DNA of 64,000 nt from JAFGPL01 sp963781805 (GTDB lineage Bacteria; Bacteroidota; Bacteroidia; Bacteroidales; UBA10428): contig CAWAHF010000004.1 in the NCBI GenBank assembly GCA_963781805.1, positions 5,952,001 through 6,016,000 on the forward strand. Reading direction: 5' to 3'. Under the pieces are notes generated by a model. That model was not told the origin of the DNA. It did no database searches and saw only the letters and a list, made by a program, of their open reading frames with translations. The stretch's first letter is position 1. The number at the start of each line of letters is the position of its first letter. Made by a program: the position numbers and the translations under genes. Below are positions 16,808 through 25,421 of this stretch, in pieces.

Positions 16808-16855
16808 TCCATGAAATTGATCCGTATGTAAGAAACGATGAATTGTTGCTATTTG

Positions 16856-18823
16856 TTACTTTTTTGTGATAATTGCAGCCCAGCCACCACCTTTTGCCAG
16901 CTTTATATTCATGGTAGCGTGATCATTAATATCCATATTTACCCTTTTGTAATCAATAGCAATTTTATTTGTATTAATGCCGTCCTGCATGATTTCCATG
17001 GTGTAATCACCCGAATCCAGAAATGAAAAATCGATGTCAAATTCGCGTTCAGTCCAGTTGGTCATTGCGCCAATATACCATTTAGTTCCGTTACGTCGTG
17101 CCAGCATAATGTATTCGGCGATTTCCGCATGCAGCACAATCGTTGTATCCCAAACGGTTGATATTTTTGATATAAATTCGGCACATTCCTTATTGTGATA
17201 ATAATTTGAAGGATTGTCGCATAACATCTGTAATGGGCTTTCATAAACAACATACATGGCAATTTGATGACACCGGGTTCCCTGGCTCATAGGCCTGGTA
17301 AACCGGGGGAAAAAATTATTCTCCTGGGCATTATCCATTGCACCGGGAGTAAAATCCATGGGTCCCGCCATCATCCGAATAAACGGAATGGTAACATCGT
17401 GTTCGGGTGTCACATCCCTTGACCATTTGCTGTTTTCGAGGCCTTTTACACCTTCATGACTCAGAATGTTGGGATAAGCCCTTCTCATTCCGACCGGCTT
17501 AAATGCTCCGTGATAATCGACTACCAGTTGTCTTTTGGCTGCTTCCCTCGCAATTCGCTCGTAAAAATTCACCATATATTGATCGGCTCGTTGCATGAAG
17601 TCCACTTTTATTCCTTTGGCTCCCCAGCGGGCATAGGTATCAAGGATCTGCTCCGTATTCTGATCGAGCGGTTTCCAGAGCAACCACAGGATGACACCTA
17701 CATTTTTTTCTTTACCATATCTGATCAGTTCTTTCACATCCAAATCAGGATTGCCTTCCATTACATCCGTTGTGGTTTTTGACCAACCTTCGTCAAGAAT
17801 AATATAGTCAAGACCATATTCTGAGGCAAAATCAATATAGTATTTGTATGTTTCGGTATTTATTCCTGAATTAAAATCAACCCCATAGATATTGTTTGCA
17901 TTCCACCAGTCCCAGGCAACTTTTCCCGGTTTGATCCAATCGGTTTTGTCCAGTTTCAAAGGGGAGGATAACTGATACACAAGATCATTTTCCAGAATAC
18001 TGGCATAGTTATCGGCTATATAAAAAACCCGCCAGGGGAAATTTCTGGTACCTGAGGTTTTTGCAATATAATCCGCTTCTTTAGCTATTATTTCATTTCT
18101 GTCGCCATTCCGTTCGGTTGGATCAGCTTCCAATACATATTTGGGATATATTGCTTTCAATGAATTGCTATCCGTTCCCTGAAGGAACATGCATGGATAA
18201 TCATACAGATCGGCTTCGGTAAAAAGTATATTTACTCCATCCTGATTTTTGAAAAACACCGGAAGTGATGCGAATTGTTTATCTGTTATGGATGCTACAT
18301 CCAGTTTTTTATACAATCTTTCATAGTGGGATATCATCCTGTCTTCCTGGGGAAAATAGGAAATGATATTGCCTGCAAAATTGAGATTCATCTCTTCGTC
18401 AAATATCCGGACACTATCTTTCAAACTGGTTACAAACCGGTATGCCACTCCCTGGTCGTAAGCCCTGAAAATCAGCGAATAATTGTTTTTGAAATCCAGG
18501 GTTAACTCACTATAATTATCATTTATTACTGATTTTTTAGTTGGTACTACCGGATGAATTACATGGATTACACGTTGAAGATGTTTACGGATAACCTTTG
18601 GATTATTTCCGAGAATATTATCCTTACCAATGGTAAGTGATAAAGAACTGTTATCGAGAACAGCCTTATTTTTAAGAGAAACTGACCATGTGATGTCATT
18701 ATTTACATGAATCTTCACGTCTATCTTTTTGTCGGGAGATGATAGCTGATATTCCTGTCCTTTTGACAAAGAAAATGTGAGAACGCATAATGGGATCCAG
18801 ATGATTGCATAGAATTTTTTCAT
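16856..18823 (-). CDS. GH97 retaining alpha-galactosidase-like enzyme
   Basis: 655 residues with signal peptide (to ~22). The N-terminal beta-sandwich of GH97 (YQLSSPDKKIDVKIHV, residues 25-290) is followed by a TIM barrel (VAWDWWNANNIYGVDF, YIILDEGW) and a C-terminal beta domain. Asp408 in GIKVDFMQRAD and Glu463 in KGLENSKW fit the nucleophile and acid/base of the retaining alpha-galactosidase BtGH97b (Asp415 and Glu470 as I recall, both offset by 7). Inverting SusB-type members lack that Asp. Substrate is thus likely an alpha-galactoside or the stereochemically related beta-L-arabinopyranoside. It probably forms an operon with the GH146 downstream. Its 5' leader shares a repeat block with the leader of the GH27 gene at 42208-42320. 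Confidence 0.88.
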   Translation of the reverse strand: MKKFYAIIWIPLCVLTFSLSKGQEYQLSSPDKKIDVKIHVNNDITWSVSLKNKAVLDNSSLSLTIGKDNILGNNPKVIRKHLQRVIHVIHPVVPTKKSVINDNYSELTLDFKNNYSLIFRAYDQGVAYRFVTSLKDSVRIFDEEMNLNFAGNIISYFPQEDRMISHYERLYKKLDVASITDKQFASLPVFFKNQDGVNILFTEADLYDYPCMFLQGTDSNSLKAIYPKYVLEADPTERNGDRNEIIAKEADYIAKTSGTRNFPWRVFYIADNYASILENDLVYQLSSPLKLDKTDWIKPGKVAWDWWNANNIYGVDFNSGINTETYKYYIDFASEYGLDYIILDEGWSKTTTDVMEGNPDLDVKELIRYGKEKNVGVILWLLWKPLDQNTEQILDTYARWGAKGIKVDFMQRADQYMVNFYERIAREAAKRQLVVDYHGAFKPVGMRRAYPNILSHEGVKGLENSKWSRDVTPEHDVTIPFIRMMAGPMDFTPGAMDNAQENNFFPRFTRPMSQGTRCHQIAMYVVYESPLQMLCDNPSNYYHNKECAEFISKISTVWDTTIVLHAEIAEYIMLARRNGTKWYIGAMTNWTEREFDIDFSFLDSGDYTMEIMQDGINTNKIAIDYKRVNMDINDHATMNIKLAKGGGWAAIITKK

Positions 18824-19277
18824 AGTGATTTGTCATTAAAATGTTTTCGTATCTTATTTTTAAAATTCATGGTTTTTAGCTAAATAATTTCCCGCAGACC
18901 TGTCTGCCAGTTGCAGATATCGAAGAAAAATTTCAGCGTAAATCGTCCGACGCCATAGGCTCTGGCCGAGTCCTTCGCCAAAGGCTTCGGCCGCCGGTGA
19001 ACGGCTGTTTGCGTAATCTGCGGGAGATGTTTATTAATCTTTTTTAGTTCTGTCTATGCCAAATTGGGAATTATGGAAGCAAGTTAAGATTTTAGAGCCA
19101 ATTGAAAAAATGTTTTAAAAGCAAATCAGGGAAAACCTTTTTTTTCAAATCATTACACTGATGAGATGCGAAACAAAAAATGATTTGGAGATGCTTTCTG
19201 ATTATAGAAACACTGGTCAACGCAAACCAGATTAATAGAATGCATTGACCAGTTAGTTGTGAAATTATAATTTCCTT
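18824..19277. repeat. Intergenic repeat block with GC-rich palindromic insert
   Basis: 454 bp without a gene. Positions 18849-18871 match 42226-42248 exactly (23 bp, beginning GTATCTTATTTTTAAAATTC), and the match goes on through CCCGCAGA, CAGCGTAAATC and GCGTAATCTGC. In this copy about 66 bp (18945-19010) interrupt the block between AATC and GCGTAATCTG. The insert has a palindrome at 18964-18992 (GGCCGA...TCGGCC with CCTT/AAGG inside). The rest (19030-19277) shows nothing I can name. Confidence 0.65.
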
Positions 19278-21635
19278 TTAAAGCTTAATAGTCCTGACTC
19301 CATAAACCGGTCCTGCCATATTGTGAGGATAGGCTTTAAACTTAACTGTCACTTTCTTTTTACCTTGGGTTAGTTTTTCAGGTATAGCATATTGGATATC
19401 AATAAACTGACCATCTTTTATGCTTGAAATATTCTCCGTTTTTATTACCTGATCATTTACGAGAATATCAAAAGTTTTTGCTCCAGGAAAACCTCCCCAA
19501 TAATCAACCACTATAGCCATCGGTTTACCAGGAAGCACTTTCATATCAAAAGAAAACCAACCGCTTCGTGATTCCCTGGATGCTCTTTCTTTAAAAAAGC
19601 CGGGAGACGTACTTTCTCCTTTGAAATTATGATCACGTTCAGGTTGCATTTCTCCGGGTTGAACAAAATCAACAGTCATTTCTTCGATCTTTTTCTTCCG
19701 GGCCATCTGAGCCTGATAATCAGCTTCTCTCGCTTTCCAGTCTTCTTCGCTGAACATATCCCAATAGATTGAATAATGATTGTCATATATCTTATAGAAT
19801 GGTTCAAGTTGTATGTCCCTGGGTTTTCCAATGCCATTGGTTTTAAATACATCGGGCATTCCCTCGACAGGTGTTGTCCAATCTGCAGGATTTCGATCGC
19901 TGGTCATCAGTACCGGCACATAAAGCGGATTGTTTACATTGGGATCTACTTCGGGGCCAAGTTCCCCACCCAGCACCAGTGGCCCATACATGATGGCAAC
20001 CCGGTTCGAATCATCGGGCATTGCCTCCAGTCTTAAATCAAAGGGAAATTTAACTTCCACTTTATCTCCATTTTTCCATTTTCTGGCAATTGCAATAAAG
20101 CTACCAGGCTGCTGATTAACTTTGTGATTTTTACCATTAATTTTAATATCAATACCTTTTTCAGCCCAGTATGGATAACGGATCTGCAATGTTAATTTAA
20201 CCGGATTTTCATTTGAGAAGGTGAGTGTTGTTCCCTGTTCTTCTGGATAATTTGTCTCCTGTTTAACAACCAGCCCTTTTTCTTTCCAGGTAAGTTCTGA
20301 AGCAATAAACTGGGTAACAAAAAGCTCATCATTATTATGAAAATAAATATTTGCACCATATTTTGAATGATTTTCCATTCCGGTACCAATGCAACAGGTA
20401 AACCATCCGGGATCCTGAAATTCTTTGATACCTCCCATGTCCAGTGAAAGATTATAAACGACTCTTCCATCAACAGGATTTTGAGATGAAAGGATTTGAT
20501 TAAACAATTCCCTTTCATAGAAATCGGCCACTTTGGGATTGGCATCCCACATAAAAATATGCCTGGAGAGTTTAAGCATATTGTATACATTGCATGTTTC
20601 AGTGGTATTTGGCCCCAGCCGGTTACGCAGCTTATCCGCTGGTCCGAAATATTCATTGTTGCCATTACCACCGGTGACGTAGGAGTGATGATTTGCCACT
20701 CTGTCCCAAAAGAATTCTGCGGTCTTTCGAACGCTGGTATCTCCGGTGAGTTCATACAGGCTGGCTAATCCGATTAGTTTTGGAATTTGTGTATTTGCAT
20801 GCTTTCCTGGAAGCACATCCACACCGAGGTGTAATGAATCAAGAATTGCGTTATCATAAAAAATTCGTGAATCCTTCAGATACCGCTCATCTTTCGTGTC
20901 ACCATAAAGTTCGGCTAACACTTCATTCATGCCTCCATATTCACAACGCAGCATCTTTTGTACTGAACTGTCAGGCAAATTGATAACAATTCCCTCAATC
21001 CAGTTGGCAAAATTCTTTTCAATATCCAAAGCCTTTTTATTCCCGCATAAATGATACGCATCACGAAGTCCGGCCAGTATTTTATGATAGGTATAAAAAG
21101 GCGACCAGATACCATTCAGATCAAAACCTGAAGAATGGATATTCCCCTTTGCCACCTCTTCTTCAAAGATTCGTTTGCCATCGGGAAACGCACTGATATA
21201 TCCTTCCCCGTCAGCTTTCTGGCAGGTATCCAGATCATCTACAATATAATTGATGCGTTTGAGAAATTCTTTGTTTCCAGTGGTTTGATACATTAATGCA
21301 CATGCTGAGAGATAGTGGCCAAGGCTGTGGCCGGCAAGTGATTCATCTTCCCATCCATGATAGTTTTCTGCCTTGGGTTTCAGTCCGGCCTGGATTCTGA
21401 ATTTTGCAAGAAAACGATCGGGTTCATAATTCAGCAACGATTTAATGTTTAATTCGGTCGCTTTTTTAAAAGGGCCATCCAGCAATTTTACATCGGTATG
21501 ATCAAAGGGTAATACGCGAAATGATACCACTTCAGGACCCCCGGTTTTAATGACTGAATTCTTTTCTTGATTACATCGCTGAAAAAGCAAACTCGCACCT
21601 AAGATTAAAAACGTATAAATCATCAGTTTTTTCAT
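19278..21635 (-). CDS. GH146/GH127-type beta-L-arabinofuranosidase (lipoprotein), paralogue 2
   Basis: 785 residues from the ATG at 21635 (MKKLMIYTFLILG). The frame opens at 21671, but the internal start gives a proper lipoprotein signal (LLFQRC) and exactly the length of the paralogue at 14450-16807, so it is chosen. Domain layout and active-site cysteines match that paralogue: TTETCNVYNML (Glu and Cys ligands) and GWFTCCIGTG (Cys pair). GWEDESLAGHSLGHYLSA marks the GH146 branch. It begins 53 bp after the stop of the hydroxyproline dehydratase-like gene on the same strand, suggesting one transcript activase-dehydratase-arabinofuranosidase. That pairing fits release of arabinose from hydroxyproline-linked arabinosides next to catabolism of the freed hydroxyproline (inference). 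Confidence 0.85.
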   Translation of the reverse strand: MKKLMIYTFLILGASLLFQRCNQEKNSVIKTGGPEVVSFRVLPFDHTDVKLLDGPFKKATELNIKSLLNYEPDRFLAKFRIQAGLKPKAENYHGWEDESLAGHSLGHYLSACALMYQTTGNKEFLKRINYIVDDLDTCQKADGEGYISAFPDGKRIFEEEVAKGNIHSSGFDLNGIWSPFYTYHKILAGLRDAYHLCGNKKALDIEKNFANWIEGIVINLPDSSVQKMLRCEYGGMNEVLAELYGDTKDERYLKDSRIFYDNAILDSLHLGVDVLPGKHANTQIPKLIGLASLYELTGDTSVRKTAEFFWDRVANHHSYVTGGNGNNEYFGPADKLRNRLGPNTTETCNVYNMLKLSRHIFMWDANPKVADFYERELFNQILSSQNPVDGRVVYNLSLDMGGIKEFQDPGWFTCCIGTGMENHSKYGANIYFHNNDELFVTQFIASELTWKEKGLVVKQETNYPEEQGTTLTFSNENPVKLTLQIRYPYWAEKGIDIKINGKNHKVNQQPGSFIAIARKWKNGDKVEVKFPFDLRLEAMPDDSNRVAIMYGPLVLGGELGPEVDPNVNNPLYVPVLMTSDRNPADWTTPVEGMPDVFKTNGIGKPRDIQLEPFYKIYDNHYSIYWDMFSEEDWKAREADYQAQMARKKKIEEMTVDFVQPGEMQPERDHNFKGESTSPGFFKERASRESRSGWFSFDMKVLPGKPMAIVVDYWGGFPGAKTFDILVNDQVIKTENISSIKDGQFIDIQYAIPEKLTQGKKKVTVKFKAYPHNMAGPVYGVRTIKL

Positions 21636-21688
21636 AATGGTTGTTTTTAAGTTTATCATATTATATTTCAAATGGTCTGAATTACAAA

Positions 21689-24052
21689 TTAAATTACTCC
21701 ATGTTCTGTGCGTTGTATGATCTCGTTTTGGAGATCTTCGCCTAAATCATTAAAATAGTCGCTGTATCCGGCTACCCGGACAATCAGATCTCTGTATTTC
21801 TCGGGATGTTTTTGAGCATCACGCAAGGTTTCTGCAGAAACGACATTAAACTGGATATGATGGCCATCGAGACGGAAATAACTGCGAACGAGATTCCCCA
21901 GTTTTGTAATGCTTTCATCATCCTTAAAAAACGAAGGCGTAAACTTTTGATTGAGCAATGTACCGCCAGTTCGGATATGATCAATCTTTGCAGCCGATTT
22001 AATGACAGAAGTGGGCCCTTGATGATCAGCTCCCTGAGCAGGTGAGATGCCTTCTGATACTGGTTCTTTTGCTTTCCGTCCATCAGGTAAAGCGCCTGTT
22101 TTACTTCCAAAATAAATGTGGCAGGTTGTCGGTAGCAGGTTGATCCGGTAAATTCCTCCCCGCATTGTAGGCCTGCCATCGATCGCATCGTGATACAAAT
22201 CGAAAACTCTTACCAGGTTTGCATCGGCGTAATCGTCATCATTACCGTATTTGGGAGTATCGTAGATAAGTGAATGTCTTAGTTCTTCCTGTTTAGTGAA
22301 ATTATTTTTTAATGCGGTCAACATTTCGTAAATCGTAATATCTTTCTTATCATACACATGATACTGAATTGAAGTCAGACAATCGGTAATTGTTCCCATT
22401 CCTACTCCCTGAATATAGCTGGTATTGTATCGGGCGCCTCCTGCATTGTAATCTTTTCCGTTAGCTACACAATCGTCAATAAAAAGCGAAAGAAACGGAA
22501 CCGGCATTTGACTGGCAAATAAATTATCGATGATATTGTTGCCAAGTATTTTAATATCAATAAAATATTTCAGTTGCTTTTCGAATGCATTCATTAATTC
22601 CTCAAACGAGGCAAATTTTCGTGGATCTCCGGTTTTGATTCCGATTTGTTTTCCAGACAATGGATCAGTTCCATTATTTAATGTCACTTCAAGTACCTTG
22701 GGAATATTAAAATATCCCGTAAGGATATAACATTCTGTTCCGAATGCTCCGCTTTCAACACATCCGCTTGCACCGCCCTTTCGTGCATCTACAAAAGATT
22801 TACCCTGATGCACCAGTTCCTGAACAATGGCATCTGTATTGAATACGGAAGGCTGCCCAAATCCGGTTTTAACTATTTTTAGCGCCCGGTGAAGAAAACT
22901 GTCGGGATTTTTTTTACTTATCTGCACCATGGAGCTGGGCTGAAGCAGCCGCATTTCCTCAATTACATCCAGAAGAATGTAAGACAATTCATTAACTGCA
23001 TCAGAACCGTCTGGTTTCTGACCCCCGACATTGATGAGGGAAAAATCAGTATAGGTATTACTCTCCAGGGCTGTGACGCCCACCTTAGGCGGTGCAGGAT
23101 GATTATTAAATTTAATCCAGAATGCCTGAAGAAGTTCAAAAGCATGATCTTTGGTTAAGCTACCATCTTCCATACCTTTTGTATAAAAAGGATACAGGTG
23201 CTGATCCAACCGGCCGGGATTAAAAGAGTCCCAGGGATTCAATTCGGTAATAACTCCCAAATGTACAAACCAGTAATATTGAAGCGCTTCATGAAAGGTT
23301 CTCGGTGTATGCGCCGGAACCCACCGGCAAACCTCAGCCATTTCTTTGATTTCACTCTTTCGCTTGAGATTCTTTTTCATCCCGGCTAGCTCATCCAGCT
23401 TTTCTGCATGCCTCTGAGCAAACATAATCAGGGCATTGGCGGCAATTTCCATGGCTTTCAACTCTTCCCTTTTTTCGAATGCCTGGGTATCATTATAAAA
23501 ATCCAGTTTGGCAATAGCTTCATGGATATCCTGAATAATATCGAGCAAACCTTTGTGATAGATTTTGTCACCCAGAACTGTATGACCTGGGGCGCGTTGT
23601 TCCTGAAACTCGGTAAAAATAGCTGCCTGATATGCATCATGCCATTCAGGAGGAAGCAGTTTCATCATCTTATCCCGGTTGCTCTTACCCTTCCAGTATG
23701 GAATAATCTCGTCATCATAAGCCTTACGGGTTTCCTCATCGCTCTGAAAACTTACTTTTTTACGATTGTGCAGAATTTCCAAGTCCTCCAGCGAGTGAAC
23801 ATTTATCTCCGGATAGGTTGGGGTAGCTTTTGCTGCAGGACCTCTTTCCCCTACAATGAGTTCATCTTCTGCAATACAGATAGCTTTATTACGGAGAATA
23901 TACTCTAAACAGAGTGCCCGTTGCACAGGAATGGAGACTTCGCTTGTCTTGCCGCTTTTGTAAAATTCTGTAACCAGCAAAGCTCTTTCGGCCGAAATGC
24001 AGTTCAATGCATTCATGCTTTTTTCTCTTAATCTTTTAATACGTTCGTTCAT
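21689..24052 (-). CDS. hypD: Glycyl radical enzyme, probable trans-4-hydroxy-L-proline dehydratase
   Basis: 787 residues, soluble. The C-terminus carries the glycyl radical motif (RVAGYSDYF, Gly762); the active-site loop is GGASGCVESG with the thiyl Cys431 and Glu433, the C-x-E pattern of glycyl radical dehydratases rather than the Cys-Cys of pyruvate formate-lyase. Compared with what I remember of Clostridioides difficile HypD (789 aa; Cys434, Glu436, Gly765, with substrate contacts His160, Ser334, Asp339, Phe340, Thr645), all positions recur at a constant offset of 3: His157, Ser331, Asp336, Phe337, Thr642. The reaction would be dehydration of trans-4-hydroxy-L-proline to pyrroline-5-carboxylate, then reduced to proline by a ProC not in this window. 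It is oxygen-sensitive. The activase gene lies 39 bp upstream. The symbol is unrelated to hydrogenase maturation HypD. Confidence 0.85.
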   Translation of the reverse strand: MNERIKRLREKSMNALNCISAERALLVTEFYKSGKTSEVSIPVQRALCLEYILRNKAICIAEDELIVGERGPAAKATPTYPEINVHSLEDLEILHNRKKVSFQSDEETRKAYDDEIIPYWKGKSNRDKMMKLLPPEWHDAYQAAIFTEFQEQRAPGHTVLGDKIYHKGLLDIIQDIHEAIAKLDFYNDTQAFEKREELKAMEIAANALIMFAQRHAEKLDELAGMKKNLKRKSEIKEMAEVCRWVPAHTPRTFHEALQYYWFVHLGVITELNPWDSFNPGRLDQHLYPFYTKGMEDGSLTKDHAFELLQAFWIKFNNHPAPPKVGVTALESNTYTDFSLINVGGQKPDGSDAVNELSYILLDVIEEMRLLQPSSMVQISKKNPDSFLHRALKIVKTGFGQPSVFNTDAIVQELVHQGKSFVDARKGGASGCVESGAFGTECYILTGYFNIPKVLEVTLNNGTDPLSGKQIGIKTGDPRKFASFEELMNAFEKQLKYFIDIKILGNNIIDNLFASQMPVPFLSLFIDDCVANGKDYNAGGARYNTSYIQGVGMGTITDCLTSIQYHVYDKKDITIYEMLTALKNNFTKQEELRHSLIYDTPKYGNDDDYADANLVRVFDLYHDAIDGRPTMRGGIYRINLLPTTCHIYFGSKTGALPDGRKAKEPVSEGISPAQGADHQGPTSVIKSAAKIDHIRTGGTLLNQKFTPSFFKDDESITKLGNLVRSYFRLDGHHIQFNVVSAETLRDAQKHPEKYRDLIVRVAGYSDYFNDLGEDLQNEIIQRTEHGVI

Positions 24053-24091
24053 ATGTTATTTTATTCAATTTTTATCAGACTTTATAAATTC

Positions 24092-24904
24092 TTAACCACC
24101 AATTTTTACTTTATATCCGATTTCTTCAAATTCCGATTTCAGTCTTTCCAACTCTTTTTCATTCGGTTCAATATTCTTGTTCATTTTGAATTCTCTTCCA
24201 AATCTTTGATATTTATTTGTTGCAATAGCATGATAGGGTAATAAATGAAGTTCTTTAACTTTATTATTCAGGCTGTTAAGTAAATCTTTCAATTCATTTA
24301 TATTCTCTTCACCGTCATTAATTCCGGGAGTTACAGGAAAACGAATGATGAATTTTTTGCCGGCATCTGACAATGTGCGCAAATTGGTTAAAATGATATT
24401 TGTTGAAACACCGGTATATTTTATATGTTTTTCATTATCAAGTGTTTTGATGTCGAACAGGAAAAGATCAAACCTGTTCAAGATGGTTTTAAAAATCTCA
24501 GGAGCCACATAACCGCTGGTATCGAGGCAGGTATGAATTCCACGCGAATTGCATTCGTCAGTAAGTTTTAACAGAAACTCGTATTGCATCAAAGGTTCAC
24601 CGCCCGAAAATGTAACACCTCCTTCGGATGTTTCATAGAAAATTCTTTCTTTTTCAATCTCCTTTAAAAGTTCATCGACAGTGACAATAGTTCCTACCTG
24701 CTTTTTGCTCTTAAATTCTTTACTGTCAAGTTTTTCGGTCATATATACTTCTTCAACTTCAGACGAAATACCTTCGGGATTATGGCACCACCAGCAGGAT
24801 AGGGGACACCCTTTGAAAAAAATGGTCGTTCGGATTCCCGGTCCGTCATTTACCGAGAAGCGTTTGATATCAAAAATTAATCCTTTGTCTGCGAGGTAAT
24901 TCAT
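24092..24904 (-). CDS. Glycyl radical enzyme activating enzyme (radical SAM)
   Basis: 270 residues. The radical SAM cluster motif CPLSCWWC (C-x3-C-x2-C) is at ~33-40 within GPGIRTTIFFKGCPLSCWWCH, followed by FSGGEPL (SAM-binding GGE motif) and DTSGY. It reductively cleaves S-adenosylmethionine and abstracts hydrogen from the partner's Gly to form the glycyl radical. The segment after the cluster (~44-75) has no CxxC pairs, so it lacks the ferredoxin-like insert that many dehydratase activases carry and is closer in size to PflA. It is the first gene of the likely three-gene unit with the dehydratase (39-bp gap) and the GH146. Upstream is a repeat-rich region with no clear -7 box. Confidence 0.9.
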   Translation of the reverse strand: MNYLADKGLIFDIKRFSVNDGPGIRTTIFFKGCPLSCWWCHNPEGISSEVEEVYMTEKLDSKEFKSKKQVGTIVTVDELLKEIEKERIFYETSEGGVTFSGGEPLMQYEFLLKLTDECNSRGIHTCLDTSGYVAPEIFKTILNRFDLFLFDIKTLDNEKHIKYTGVSTNIILTNLRTLSDAGKKFIIRFPVTPGINDGEENINELKDLLNSLNNKVKELHLLPYHAIATNKYQRFGREFKMNKNIEPNEKELERLKSEFEEIGYKVKIGG

Positions 24905-25421
24905 TCCTAATAATATTTTTGTTATGACCTTATTGATTTCATATAATTTTTTTTTATTGCGTCCCTATGGGACTTATCTAATTTTAAAATTTATTCTACC
25001 AATATTATGTCCCTAAAGGGACTTTTAATTTATCAATTAATTTATTCAACCAATATTAGGAGGCTGTCTAAAAAGGTATTAATCATGCACACGTCGACTC
25101 CGCTGCTAATGACACACATTACAAACCTTCGACTCCGCTCAGGCTGACTATCGTGTCAACGTATTAATAAATAGTGATTTATCACTATCGAAGTCTCAGT
25201 GTGACCTGGTAATCAGATGTCAGGCTGAGCGTAGTCGAAGCCTTTTTATCATATAAAAATCCTTTTAAGACACCCTCCTGTTCCGTAGTGTCTGTCCCGT
25301 CGTGACAGCATATCGGTAGAAGTTAATATGAAAAATATATTTTTAAGTCCTGTAGGGACGTAATAATATTTATTCATTCAAGCCTGATATTTAATTCACT
25401 AATCATTTAAAAAGTAATACG
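24905..25421. other. Repeat-rich intergenic region
   Basis: 517 bp without a gene between two minus-strand genes. It contains a MITE-like element (25058-25279) and three short GTCCC-type palindromes flanking it: 24961-24973, 25009-25022 and 25348-25359. The accumulated repeats suggest this is a tolerated insertion spot and probably a transcription boundary between the peptidase gene and the activase gene. Confidence 0.7.
25058..25279. mobile_element. MITE-like element with nested inverted repeats
   Basis: Terminal inverted repeats of 19 bp: AGGAGGCTGTCTAAAAAGG (25058-25076) and the complement of CCTTTTAAGACACCCTCCT (25261-25279), matching at 17 of 19 positions. A second pair lies inside: 25127-25148 (CTTCGACTCCGCTCAGGC...) and 25219-25240, 20 of 22 matching. 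There is no coding capacity in 222 bp. The end sequence resembles insertion sequence termini common in Bacteroidota, so it may be mobilised in trans. I could not see a target duplication. Confidence 0.55.

Noticed and set aside
21636..21671. Upstream start of the second GH146 gene
   Set aside because: It adds 12 residues before the signal peptide; the ATG at 21635 gives the same length as the paralogue.
21689..24052. Pyruvate formate-lyase
   Set aside because: The active-site loop has Cys-x-Glu instead of the adjacent Cys-Cys of pyruvate formate-lyase, and HypD contact residues are present.
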